This document shows, piece after piece, positions 34,299 to 45,818 of a DNA stretch of 64,000 bases (within the stretch, counting starts at the first letter, position 1; each line of letters begins with the position of its first letter). This stretch comes from Ophioceras dolichostomum (lineage: Eukaryota; Ascomycota; Sordariomycetes; Magnaporthales; Ophioceraceae). A program made the position numbers and the translations under genes. The stretch is from positions 38,832-102,831 of the forward strand of contig PYST01000100.1 of the NCBI GenBank assembly GCA_003049485.1. The letters are read 5' to 3'. The notes beneath the pieces are model-generated. The model was not told the origin of the DNA. It ran no database searches and was given only the letters and a program-made list of their open reading frames with translations.

Positions 34299-35998
34299 GT
34301 TGGAGGGTCGAGACAGGTGATGTGTGATGTGAGCTACGAGGGTGGTGGTGATATAGGTAGTGAGATGCTTTTTTTTATGTATATGGATACCTGGTAGATC
34401 GATCTAGATTTATCCCGATGGTTTTTTTTCTTTTTTCAGGTAGATTTTTGCCTAGGCTGGCCGTAACGGTCTGACTCTTAATTTCACTCGATTTGACAGA
34501 ACGAATGGCCTGTTGCCTTGAGGAGGCTTCCAAAACTTAGGGGTGGTCGTCGGGGTACACGTGTCGTGTCATGTGACCCAGACGTCACTCCATCGAGCCG
34601 GTCGGTTATCGTCCCAAAATTGGGCGTTGCCCACACCGAACTGTAATGGATGGTAGCGCAGCAAAAAGTCATAGGCTCCAGCTCCGTTGCTAACCCTACG
34701 TGAGCATCGTGATGTGCGATGCGAAGCTCTATGGGTTAAATATGCATGAAGCTGTCTGTTTTTGGTCTCTTTGTGCCGCCCCGCCCTGCAACAGCTTCAT
34801 GTCATTTTAAGACATCCTTTTTAATAACACCCTTGACCTTTTTTTCCAACTCTGAGGGAAATACCAAGTCGGCACCAACACGCACTGCATGATTTTCGAC
34901 TGGCCATTTTCCGGGGTCACCAGTCGCCTCATCTTTATTGGGCAGCTTTCCCTTCTGGAACAAGAGCGAGCTTTGCCCTTCGCCCCTTCTTTTCCCATTA
35001 ACTTTACCAGCCTTGCGTGTTATCCCGCACCCAGCAGCTGTCGTGCAACACCCGTAGCCGGTCTTTGAAACCGGGCAGTTTAGAATAGCGCCTGCTTGGA
35101 CCGGTCCCCGTTCACTCTACATTTTTGTTCCGCATCCCGTCGTCTTCTAATACGGGTTGAACCGCGGCGGTGGTGGTATTAAGTTGCTTGGATCTAGGTG
35201 GAGACTGCTCGAGCACCCAAAGGCCTCGAGCTAGTCTGCCAGCTTGCTTGGCCCATCCGCCAGGTCACGACCAGCCAGAGAGTCAGCTTGCCATCCACCA
35301 TCAACTATTTTTTTTTCTTTGCCTGCTCGCCGACCAACCTGCCTACATCTACCTACCTGCCTAGACTAGACGCAACAGATCTATGTCTACAAACGCCACT
35401 ATCGATTTGATGACCTGCAACGCAAGAGCCACGGCCTCCGTTTTGTGTGGAACCATCCGGATCCCATCGATCCATCATCAATTGCTCCCTGTCCAGGGGT
35501 ACCCAGCGGATTCCCGCAGCCGCCGTCGCCGCTCCGTCAGGACACGGCCCCGTACTTCTCGCATATTATTCAGTTAATTATTAGCTGTGCAGCCCGAAAC
35601 CCAACCCACCACACAACCCAGCCAGCGAGCCAGCAAGCAAGCAAGCCAGCCACCCGCCACAAGACACACCGAACGACCGACCGACCGACCGACCGACCCG
35701 ATCGACCGACGGTACCGATCGATCGCTCCCTGTGGTGGTGGACGGACTCCCGATCACCCGACCTTCCCCAAATATCTTGCGTCGGTCGCACACAAGAGTG
35801 GCAGCACCCGTGCTGTAACTGTGTGTCGTGTATGTGCGAGTGTTGCGTCTCTCGAGGAGGCGTTACCGTCGCCATCGTTGCCTTCGCCAACCACACTCAA
35901 GGTTTACAAACTCCTCGTCTGCACGCTCCCGACACCTGCGCCCTCGAGATCGAGAACGAAAACGTCGCCGCGATAACACCGCAACGCCCACGCCCAGC
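34299..35998. other. Intergenic and long SLA1 leader
   Basis: No gene is seen. The proximal part is the AMP deaminase 3' flank with T-rich tracts. From ~35160 to 35998 the DNA is AC-rich with CAAG repeats (35632-35645) and GACC repeats (35674-35698), as in a long untranslated leader. A 205-codon ORF here has no protein-like composition. Confidence 0.45.
35674..35698 (+). repeat. GACC tetranucleotide repeat in SLA1 leader
   Basis: About six consecutive GACC units, preceded by CAAG units near 35632-35645. Confidence 0.75.
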
Positions 35999-38900
35999 AT
36001 GGGGTTCCTGGGCGTCTACAGGGCGCTTTACGACTACGCACCCCAGTCCGAGGGGGAGCTGACTCTCGCCGAGGGAGATCTGCTCTGCGTCCTGGAAAAG
36101 AGCACCGAGGATGATTGGTGGAAGGCTAAAAAGAAGGGGCAGGACGACGAGGAAGAACCCGAAGGTTTGATTCCGAGCACCTATGTCGAGGAGGTGAGTT
36201 TAAGTGCCTACTAGTCTCCCTGTCCTCTCCGTTCTACTTTTGTGTCTTCACCCCATTTCCGTCTGCGCATTGCTCCTCGCATCCGCCCCTCTAGCAGCCT
36301 GAGTAGCCTGAGCTGACCATCGGCTGGTTTCGTCTCTGTAGGTACAACCATTAGGCCAGGCTCGTGCTGTTTACGATTACACGAGGCAATCCGACGAGGA
36401 GCTTTCATTTCCCGAAGAGGCCCAACTTGCAGTCTACGACACGTCAGATCCTGACTGGATTCTAGCCGGCTACGACGGCGAATATGGCTTTGTACCTTCG
36501 AACTACATCGAAATGCAAGATGGCGCCGGAGAGGAGGAGGAGGAGGAACCTGCGCCGGCGCCTAGGCCACCAGCTCTCCCTGCCCGAGCCCCTGTTGTTG
36601 CCGAATCGCCCGATCCTGATGCCGGTGCCGCTTCTCCAGAGGAGCCGAGCAGCCCGGCACCCGCTGTTGCGGTCGGGGCTTCTGCCGCAGCCGCAGCACT
36701 CGCCGGAGTCCTCGCGGGGCGGTCCGCGTCTTCCGGATCGGCGCCTGATTCTAGCAATGCCCGGAGTGTAGCTCCATTAGCACTCCCACCCCGGCCCCAG
36801 TACACTTCGGATGGGACCGACGACGAGGACGACGGCAAATCCCCCCCGCTCCCGGCCCGCCCGCGCGGCCAGTCGATGCACTCAATGGATGAGGCTGCCC
36901 AGTCGCCGCCACTCCCGCAGAGGACGGTCCACGTACATTACGAAGATGATGAGGAAGTCCGGAGCCCGCAGCCACAGCTGTCCCCGGGCGGTTTCCGCAT
37001 GTATAACATCAACGAGATGGTGTCGGTGCTCGGCAAGAGGAAGAAGATGCCGACGACGCTGGGAATCAACTTAAAGACGGGCTTGATCCTGATCGCGCCG
37101 GAGAGGGCACAGGACGGGCCGTCGCGGGAGTGGTCGGCGGACCGCATGACGCACTACTCGCGTGAGGGGAAGCACGTCTTCCTCGAGCTCGTGCGCCCTA
37201 GCAAGAGCGTCGACTTCCACGCGGGCGCAAAGGACACGGCCGAGGAGATCGTCAGCGCGCTAGCCGAGCTCGCGGGCGCGATCAACGCCGGGAGCTTGCA
37301 TCAAGCCTTCACCATCGCCACGCGCCAGGGACACAAGAAGGGTAAGGTGCTGTACGACTTCGTGGCGCAGGGCGACGACGAGGTGACGGTCGCGGTGGAC
37401 GACGAGGTGATGATCCTCGACGACACCAAGAGCGAGGAGTGGTGGCAGGTGCGGCGCCTGAAGAGCGGCAAGGAGGGCGTCGTGCCCAGCAGCTACATCG
37501 AGGTCACGGGCACCATTCCGACCGGGTCCAGCTCGACGCAGGGAGTCAACGCCGGCAAGTCGACGGTCGAGCAGAACCGACTGGAGGAGGAGCGGCTCAC
37601 GAAGCAGGCGGTGCGGGCGGCAATGAAGGACGAGTCGAGGCGGCACTCAGAGGTAGGGCCTGGAATGCGTCTGCCCGAGCGGCATAGCAGCCTCTCTGCA
37701 AGAAACACCATTAGTAACAACGCCGGCCAGGGACACCATCAGTCGCAACGGAGCACCAGCAAACGCGAAAATGGCAGAGCGGACGCGTCCGGCTCTTCGA
37801 GATCTGGGAAGTCGAGTAAGTCACATATTTATCCCTATCACAGCACTAACCCCTACCCCTTATACTCTGGGAAACTCATGGAAACTGTGTCTGACGTTAT
37901 GGCTTTCTCCCCCCCTTCTTCCTCTTTCCCCCATCTTCCCAACACTCCAGAACCCGACACCTCCAAGGTCAGGACGTGGACAGACCGCACCAAGTCTTTT
38001 AGCGTGGAGGCGCAGTATCTCGGTCTGAAGGACGGAAAGATCAACTTGCACAAGATGAACGGCGTCAAGATCGCAGTTCCCGTGGCCAAGATGTCGGTCG
38101 AAGATTTGGAGTACGTCGAGCGGGCAGAGGGCATATCGCTGGACGAGGACAAGCCTCTCTCGAGCGTGAAGAAATCGGCCGCGAGCGGCGCCAAAGTCGG
38201 GGCTTCGATCGAACAACCGCCCAAGAAGCCAGAATACGACTGGTTCCCGTTCTTCCTGTCTTGCGACGTTAACCCTAACCTTTGCGAGCGCTATGCGCAG
38301 GCATTTTCCAAGGATTCGATGGACGAGACCGTGCTTCCAGATGTCGACGCCTCCGTGCTACGCACCCTCGGTCTACGCGAGGGAGATATCATCAAGGTTA
38401 TGCGTTTCCTGGACAACAAATATGCCCGAAACCGCAAGAAGGGAGGCGAGGAGGACGGCGACGGTCAGGGCGGCCTCTTCTCTGGGCCAGGCGGCACCCT
38501 CCGGAATAACACTAGGAGGGGACGTCCCGCGCCCACGTCTGCTACGAGCGACGTCGTGGACGCCAAGGCCTTCACAAAGCAGGGGACTGGGTCGAGCGAC
38601 CACGACCACAAGTCGTCGCCTGCACCTGCCGTCACGTCTCCAGTCTCTGTCTCGTCCTCTAGTAGGGCCGCGGGTGGATTCGACGATGACGCATGGGATG
38701 TGAAGCCCTCGAAGCAGCCCGCTGCCGAAGCTGCGCCCGCACCCGCCCTTGCTCCGGCCGCAGCTCCGGCCCCGGCTCCGGCTTCCGCACCAGCTGTGGC
38801 TCCCGCGCCAACACCTGCCCCTGCTCCTGCCCCGGCGCCAGTGACTACCGCTCCCCTGACAGGCTCCATGCAAGAACTATCGCTTCTCACCCAGCCTTTG

Positions 38901-40084
38901 CAGCCAGAGAAGACCGCCGCACCAGCTCCTGTCCAGATCCAGGCGCCGGTACAAGCGATACAACAGCAGCAACAGCAACAGCAGCCACCACCACAGGGTG
39001 CGACGCCGTCTTTCTTCACCGGTCTGGCGCAGCAGCCGACTGGCATGCCGGGCGGCATCAACGGTCTCCAGTCACAGCAGACCTCCTTCGCACGGGTTCG
39101 CCCGGTCGCGCCACAGTACACGCAGGGCCAGGGGGGACTCATGCCGCCACCGCCGCCGGCGCGCCCGCTATCGGCCCCGCAGTCGGCGCAGCCCAGCGCC
39201 TTCACTCCCCCACCGCTCCAGCCGCAGATGACCGGCCACATCGCGCTGCCGGGCCAGAGCCTGCAGGAGCTCACCCAGGCCAAGCTGCAGCAGCAGTACG
39301 CGCAGCAGCAGTTTGCTCAGCAGATGCAAGCTCAGCAACAGGCCGCCGCCGCTGCCGCCGCCCAGCAGCAGGCCCAGTTGAACGCCATGCAGCAGTTCCA
39401 GCAACAACAACAACAGCCCCTGATGGCCTACCCAACCGGCATGCAGCCAGGTATGCAGTTCGGCGGCGGCGGCATGATGCAGCAAAGCCCGTTCGCGGAC
39501 CCCGGCCGAGCCCCCATGCAGATGCCGCAGCCAACCGGCTTCATCCCCGGCGCGGGCGCGTTCAATCCGCAGCAGCAGTTCGGCGTCGGCGGCGGCGGTG
39601 GCGTGAACAGCTTCTTGCCGCCTGCCCTGGAGCCGCAGAGGACCGGCATGCCCCCGCCGCAGATGCTCCAACCCCAGCCCACGGGCCTGCACTTCACGCA
39701 CGGCTTCGGGAACTCGATCCACCAGCAGCAGAACCCGCCGCCGCCCATGGCGGCCCTGCAGCCGCAGAAGACGGGCCCGGCCCCGCCGGTGCGGTTTGGC
39801 GTCAACCCGGACGCCAAGAGGCTTGCGCCGCAGCCGACGGGGAGGAAGGCGAATTTGTCTGCTGCGAGTACGTATTATATCCTCATTATTTATTCCCTTC
39901 CTGCCCATACCATAATTCCCATTACCCCCTCCCCGTTATCACAAACAAACATGTTTCGAGTATTGATTGCACATAATCATATATCCCGCTCGCCCCACGT
40001 TTTGGTGCACGGAATGGTTTGGTTTAGGGCTAACTTGGTACTTTTCTTGCCATCACAGCGCCGTCGAATCCTTTCGGTTTCTAA
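35999..40084 (+). CDS. SLA1: Actin cytoskeleton-regulatory/endocytic adaptor Sla1
   Basis: Exons 35999-36193, 36342-37815, 37951-39867 and 40059-40084 give 1203 aa. Domains in order: SH3-1 (about 5-65), SH3-2 (70-126), an acidic Pro/Ala linker, SH3-3 (about 399-453, KVLYDFVAQGDDEVTV to VPSSYIEV), SHD1 (about 564-625, RTWTDRTKSFSVEAQYLGLK), SAM-like SHD2 (about 650-717, WFPFFLSCDVNPNLCERYAQ), then Pro/Ala- and Gln-rich sequence with LxxQxTG-type motifs and the terminal NPFGF. Sla1 links ubiquitin/NPFxD cargo to clathrin coats and holds back Las17 at cortical actin patches. LxxQxTG sites are Prk1/Ark1 kinase targets in yeast. Intron 2 is 135 nt, in frame and stop-free. The tiny last exon was chosen because it gives the family's NPFGF end. 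Confidence 0.95.
38725..38855 (+). repeat. Ala-Pro repeat within SLA1
   Basis: Alternating Ala/Pro codons (APAPAPAS-type) with varied third bases; a flexible linker before the Gln-rich part. Confidence 0.7.
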
Positions 40085-41230
40085 AAATTGCAGCACCTCA
40101 CAAATATCATTAGCTAGCACTCGTCGGGCAGGCGGGCGGGTGGGGTTGAAAAAGCGGAAGTCCGGGCGAGATAGGCTGGAGGGGAGGATCTGGAGCCCAC
40201 ATTATCAAACGTGCTTCTGTGCTCCTGCACGGCTAATTTTTCCCTTACTTCTCCGCCTCTTTGCTCCGTCCTCTCTTTCTCTCTCGTCCTCTCTCTTCCG
40301 TCGTCTCTTGTTGCGCCGTTGCTTGCTTGCTTGCTCCTTGCTCGCTTGCTTCCTGACTTGCTATGTGCGGGCTTGCGGGCTTGCACGGCTGGGCAACGTC
40401 GTACGTGATCTAGCGTGCGGCTAGTGTTGAAGGATGGCGGTGGTGCGGCAGGCTTCGGGAACAAGTCCTGCCGACCTGCACCTGCAGTTGGTTTCGAGAC
40501 GAAGCTGTGCCAAGCCGGGAGCATCCGAAGTGCCGGCTGGACCACTATTCCCCCCCTTCTCACGGAGCGATCGGAGATCGAGGATAAACTACCTGAGCAT
40601 GGATGGCTTGAGCATGGCTCCCTCCTCCCTCGGTAGACTTTCCGAATTTAGAGACGACAAGTTGAGAGAAGTGAGAAGAGAGGGAGGATTGAGCCGCTTT
40701 CGAGGCAATGCAGGGTCAGGCATGGCAGGCCTACTACAATGTTCTCCACTTCGCTTCTTACAACACCACCTGACGTGGAAACAGCCGCACCATTCCTCGT
40801 CTCTGTTCCTTGACGGTCTGGCCATTCTCGCGTCTTCTTGCCTGTGGCCTGGTCTTGCTTGAACTAGTCGGCTAGTCAAGCCAGCCAGCCAGTCAGCCAA
40901 TGAAGGCAGCAAGGCAAGTCAGTCGGTCAGCTGGACGACGCCCCGACAGACAGACAGACAGACAGACGGCACTTCCCCTTCTTGCCCCCTCTCTTTCGCC
41001 CTTCTCTAGAACGCTTGGTCATTCTACAACTTGACACCCTTTTTGTCTCGCCTCCTAGTTGGGCACCTAGTTCCCTGGTACATATGCGCGTGCCTGGCTT
41101 CCCGCCCTACTTGGCCCCTCCTGTTTCTTCGACCTTGCTTTTAGCTTGTCGGTACCGTTTAAGCATATCTTTCACTCCTTTGGGGGGGTGAAAGGAGGTG
41201 GAGCTTTTGCACATGCTCTTCTGCTGCAGT

Positions 41231-41286
41231 GTTGCTTGTTGCTTGTTGCTTGTTGCTTGTTGCTTGTTGCTTGTCGCTTGTCGCTT
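41231..41286 (+). repeat. 7-bp tandem repeat GTTGCTT, 8 copies
   Basis: Six GTTGCTT units followed by two GTCGCTT variants, uninterrupted. Confidence 0.9.
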
Positions 41287-42918
41287 GTCTGTCTTCGTCC
41301 ACTCGTTTGGTTTCAGTTACTTTTTAATATTAGTCTTTTTTTGTGTATATTCAGAACTTTTTGGGCTCTTCATTCTCCTCGTCCCTCGGACCTTCCTATG
41401 CCAACGTCCTGGTGGTATTAAGAGCGCCCTCCTCCCCTTCTATGAGCCTCCTGGTCTCTGTGCCGATGATCCAATGCCGATCTGTTTAGTTGTGGATGGA
41501 AACACCTCTCTAGATCTCTCTACATAGATCTTGCGTCTCTCCCATTCCTTGGCGATGGTCGCCATGGCGCTCCCGTCCTCGCTCTAGGAATGTTACTACC
41601 GTATTCGGGAAGTTCTACCTACGTACCTAGGTAGGTGGCCCAGAAAGTATTGCTTCCCTCGTACTCGTTCGTTTCAACGGGCCACACACCCACTTGCCCA
41701 GCTGCTCCGTTTCCAACCGGTGCACGAGAATTTGAGAGCATGGGATGTGGTATCATAGGCTATCTGAGCAGGTACAGTTGTGCAACAGGAGGGCCGTGGC
41801 AGGGTGATCGGCGGCTACCGGTATTAGTCGTGCGGTTGAGGGGAAGTAGCAGACATCTGTGGTTGATGCAGGGGCCGTCCCAGATCCGTTGTTCCTGATT
41901 TGGTATATCTAGCGGACCGTCCGAAGTCCCTGACACAGGGCACAGCCTGCGACTGGATCTGAGAACTCGAAGGCCTAGACTTCCGGCTGGCTCCCTCCCC
42001 AGCACAAATTCGGCAAGGAAATCGGGCCTAGATCGAAAAGAAAGTCTGATGGGAGCGGAAAGAGATGCCTGCCTGGTCGGTACCCTGCATATTAGCGACC
42101 GTGTCTTTAAATGATGGGAGCTATTGTGTGCTGCGCACGTTTTCTTAAGAACGCATAAGAACTCTCGTTGATACGCGAGATCTAGGCCTAGGGGTCGGGC
42201 TTGAAGTGATGGGTAGAATCATTTGCGTGATCTTTCTGTGCCAGGTAGGATCCGGTTAGGAGCGCAGAATCCAAGACAAGCATATTTAAGGTTTTTGAGT
42301 TGTGGCGATCATAACAGGGTCAGCCATGCCAACAGTCTCCGGATGCAGAATGTATACGATGGTCTGATGGTCTGATGACCAAATTATCGACTCATGAGGG
42401 CTTTTCTTCGAGCCTCGAGTCTCGAGTATCAAAGAGTGTACTAGGAGTGCTCTGGACTAACCCTTGGCTACCTTCCTCGTCCCTTGGCTGCTACGAGATG
42501 AGAATGTTTCCGGCCGCTTGACCATCCGGTCCAGGTGAAGCACGGTTACAACGTTCCTCCCTTGAGCCTCACGACTGGACGGTCTTCCCTCCCACTAACC
42601 CTCTCTGCCGTAGTAGCCTCTAGTAGCCTCCCCGTCGTATCGAAGGCTTGGCATCTGATACTCGTTATGTCCCAGCTGTAAGGATACCTGGAAACAACGA
42701 TTGATTCATCGCTGCTGTTTTCTCACTCGCCTCATTCCCCTCTATCGCCAATTACTGCTGATGGATACGAACTACTCGGTGTCCCACTGCTCGGATGGTG
42801 GCTTCAGAGGAAGGAAGAGGGCAAGGCGGAAGGAAGATGGTAGAAAAGGAGCGAGACCATACAACCTACTAGATGCCAACACTGGAAGATGTGTGGGTGG
42901 GTATAAGGGGCAAACGAG

Positions 42919-42927
42919 GTATAAAGT
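42919..42927 (+). promoter_or_regulatory. TATA-like element upstream of the Lys-rich gene
   Basis: GGTATAAAG lies about 215 bases before the ATG at 43137. This fits a fungal TATA box followed by a C/T-rich start region, but no transcript data support it. Confidence 0.35.
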
Positions 42928-43136
42928 CGTCGTCCCCTACATCCCATCTTCATCTCTGAATATCTCTTGGCCAAGTCTGTGACTTGCTTTTACTGCTCCT
43001 TACTTCATCAGTCCTCACCAAGCAGGTTAGCCCTCGTCAATTGTTTGTTTTGCTGTGCAAATCAACATCTGACTGGCGTCACTCTTTGAGAAAACCATCG
43101 CTCCTTCCGAAACATATAGCATACTCTCTCATCAAG

Positions 43137-43654
43137 ATGCTTACCAAGACGTTCCTCGCCACTGTACTGGCAGCGCTGGTCGCCACGACTGCGGCCATGC
43201 CGGCTGCGGTCGAGTACGAGTACTCCGAGGAGGAGGGCCCCGTGAGGAGGGAGTAAGTCCACGTCGAACTCACCCATTGATCACACCACATACCAGGACA
43301 TACCTGGCAGGGCCTCTGAGAGATACAGGACGGACCATAAGAAATCATGTGATGGCCAGAGACAAGAGCGACCTTGCACCGATATGAATCGACCAACTAA
43401 CCCCTTTTCTCTCCCACTGCAGGGTCGAGATCTACGACGCCGCCTCCGGAGCCGGCAAGGAGGCCGCCGCGAGAAGGGACGTGGCCATGCCGCGCACTAC
43501 CCTCGTCCCGACCGTCCGCAACGTCGACGTGGCGGCGGTGGAGGACGAGGAGGAGGTCGTCGAGAAGCGTCAGGCCAAGAAGAAGAAGGGCAAGAAGGCG
43601 AAGAAGGCGAAGAAGGCTAAGAAGGCAAAGAAGGCCAAGAAGGCCGCACGTTAA
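43137..43654 (+). CDS. Small secreted precursor with a Lys-Lys-Ala C-terminal peptide
   Basis: Exons 43137-43252 and 43423-43654 give 115 aa. MLTKTFLATVLAALVATTAA is a strong signal peptide. An acidic pro-region follows (VEYEYSEEEG), then basic pairs at VRRE and AARRD, then VEDEEEVVEKR. This Lys-Arg is a Kex2-type site. What follows is a 27-residue tail: QAKKKKG, six KKA units, then AR and the stop. The tail has 16 Lys. The six Ala codons are gcg, gcg, gct, gca, gcc, gcc, so the repeat is not a recent pure slippage product. The layout (signal, acidic pro-part, KR, cationic peptide) suggests a processed secreted peptide. Function is unknown; no RiPP-type modifying enzymes are nearby. A chromatin-like (H1-tail) role is the main alternative if the N-terminus is not a signal. 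Confidence 0.75.
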
Positions 43655-44589
43655 AGTCGTGCCACCAGACGACGATGAGAATACGTGTGAGTGATGGGAT
43701 GGAAAGCCCGAAGCTCGTCTCATTCACTCATTACTTAGCCACCTACCTACCTACCTACCTACCTAGCTAGCTTCTTAGCAGCTTCTGTCATTTACATTTC
43801 CTGGATGGCGAGGATAGCATCACTCATGTCTCATGTTGTAGTGCGGGGAGATAGCCGACATAATACCTGCATAGGCCAGGAGGCTTGCGGCTTGTGGACC
43901 ACTACGAGTCTGTTGTAAGAACACTAATGCACGCATCTTATGTAGAACCGACTATATACGGTATGAAGCCGACGCCGATGCCGACCCTGACTCCTGAGCG
44001 TGAGACTTTGATCTCGATACCTATCAGAACTGAATATGACCGCGGACAAAAAAATATGCACTTGGTGGGTGATGGTTAATTAAGCCAGATATCTAAGTTT
44101 CCCCTCTTGGAAAGAAAAGTAGAAACAAGAACAAGCCGTGACTCCGGAGGAAAGCGAGCCGGCCACTGGCACCTTTGATACGGAACAGGAGAACATGAGG
44201 CTGTACATGCTAGACAGTAATCGTAGTCAGATGAGTAGATACCTATTATATACACAACCAGCCACACAAGATGTGAGACCTGCAAGAGAGTTTAAAAAAG
44301 CAAAAAGAGAGAGAAAAGAACAAAGAAATGGAAACTAGACAGAACTGAGTTAGCGTATCCGACTTGCCTGACCATAAACTATCCTTGAAAAAGATCCAGA
44401 TCCCAAAGATCGCTACGACACTCATTGCTAGGTAGAGACAACAGCTCAACGTAGATCAAAAACGTCCCCAAGAGATCCTCCATTTGGATTTGACTGATCC
44501 TCCCTCTAGACGGGCTCAGGTCTAGAGACCGCGGCCGACCAAATACCTGCTGCCCTCCTTGTTCGAACCTGCGACTGCAACAACAGCGG
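43655..44589. other. Convergent intergenic region
   Basis: A CCTA run (43738-43765, about seven units) lies just past the Lys-rich gene. The rest is A-rich, with no gene seen. Confidence 0.45.
43738..43765 (+). repeat. CCTA tetranucleotide repeat
   Basis: About seven consecutive CCTA units ending in AGCTAGCT. This is the longest pure member of the CCTA/TAGG words scattered through the intergenic DNA of this window. Confidence 0.85.
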
Positions 44590-45818
44590 CTACGCCCATT
44601 GGCCCTCCACGAGATCATTATCAATCTCAATCTCAGGGAAAGGCCGCCGTCGCAGCTCCTCGATCGTCCGCTCCAGGCCCGTGGCGATGCCAGCGGCCGT
44701 GAGCGGCTCAGGGGCGGCAGCCTTCTCGTCCTTGGCGGGGGACGTCTCAGTCTTGCCCTTGGCGTCCTTTTCGTCCTTGGGAGGCTCGAAACGCTTGCGA
44801 ACAGCCTTGATCATCTTGTAGAACCAGTAGAAGTTGAGGACATTGAGGGTGACGTTGCTGACGATGTAGAGGCCCGCCAGCCAGAGCGGGATGGGCTGGG
44901 CGTCCTGGGCGAACACCATGACGTGGTTGATGCTCCCGAAGGCGACGGGCGAGGAGGTGTTGTCCGGGACCTCGAACGAGACCGGGGTGGGGCCGGCGTG
45001 GACGGCGCGCCACATGTCGCGGTAGACGTAGCCGGACATGATGGTGCCCCAGACGAGGCGGCACGAGAAGAAGGTCGCGATGAGGGCGATACCGTTGTAT
45101 AGTTGGGCGCGGGAGCCCGTCATGCCTAGCTTGTCGAAGAACCAGTGCATGTTGAGCAGAGGCGTCGACAGCTCGTAGAGGATGAAGGTGCAGCCGTAGA
45201 AGTTTAGGAACGGTCTCTGCGTAGGGGAGAGAAGGAGAGAGATGTGGTTAGCGGGAGTTCTTGCCTCCTTCCGGCTGGAGTTCTCCATGACTCCATGAAT
45301 TTGCAGAGAAAACCAGCAGCAGGAAAGAGACTTACAAAGCCAAACATGTACACCGCCAGGGCGCTGACGGCATGAGCGAGAACGCCCAGGCCGAACACGT
45401 CGAGGTACAGCGTCGTGATCATCAGGTCCCAGACGAAGTAGCCCGTGGCCAGGCCCTGAATCATGCCCGCCGCACCCGTATAGCCCCAGATGCGCTGCTC
45501 CCAGTCCATATTCCAGCGGTCGTCGTCGGCAAACATGACCCAGAGCGCGAGCCCGTTGATCAGGACACTCTGGAACATCGAGACGACGTGGGCGTCCCAG
45601 CTGGCCTTCTTGCTCCTCGAGTTCCGCGGGTAGTGCTGCGGCCACATCTTCATCGAGAACCACGGCGAGAACCAGACCTGGACGGCCGTGTAGACCAGCG
45701 CGCTCACGACCACCTCGTGGATGTGCAGCGGGAGGGTTGGGAAGTCCCATTTTTCGGCCCATGGTTCAACCCATCGGCTCAGAGCCGGGATCGGGGGTAT
45801 GGGGAATGGGTCCCGCAT
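44590..45818 (-). CDS. TLC-domain multipass membrane protein
   Basis: Exons 45818-45336 and 45216-44590 give 369 aa. Predicted helices include VVVSALVYTAVQVWFSPWF, SVLINGLALWVMF, GLATGYFVWDLMITTLYLDV, LAHAVSALAVYMFGF, LNFYGCTFILYELSTPLLN, LYNGIALIATFFSCRLVWGT and IPLWLAGLYIVSNVTLNVLN. The central GYFVWDL and FILYELSTPLLNMHWF blocks match the TRAM-LAG1-CLN8 (TLC) family, of the TMEM56/TLCD type rather than ceramide synthase: the LAG1 double-His motif is not seen. TLC proteins act in ER/Golgi membranes on lipids or as lipid sensors; the substrate is unknown. The C-terminal ~70 residues are Lys/Glu/Ala-rich and cytosolic-looking. It faces COG8 across a 1.7-kb divergent gap. Confidence 0.87.

Larger units (their letters stand above)
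40085..43136. other. 3.05-kb gene-free stretch
   Basis: No ORF here is convincing. Contents: GCTT-rich runs (40318-40355), a GACA tetranucleotide run (40945-40968), a GTTGCTT heptamer array (41231-41286), a CCTAGG/TAGG cluster (41613-41637) and many short direct repeats. TATA-like words (TATAAGG at 42902, GGTATAAAG at 42919) lie about 220-240 bases before the next ATG. Confidence 0.45.

Noticed and set aside
35445..36062. 205-codon + ORF just before SLA1
   Set aside because: Translates tetranucleotide repeats (TDRPTDRPDRPT) and overlaps the SLA1 start; best read as leader.
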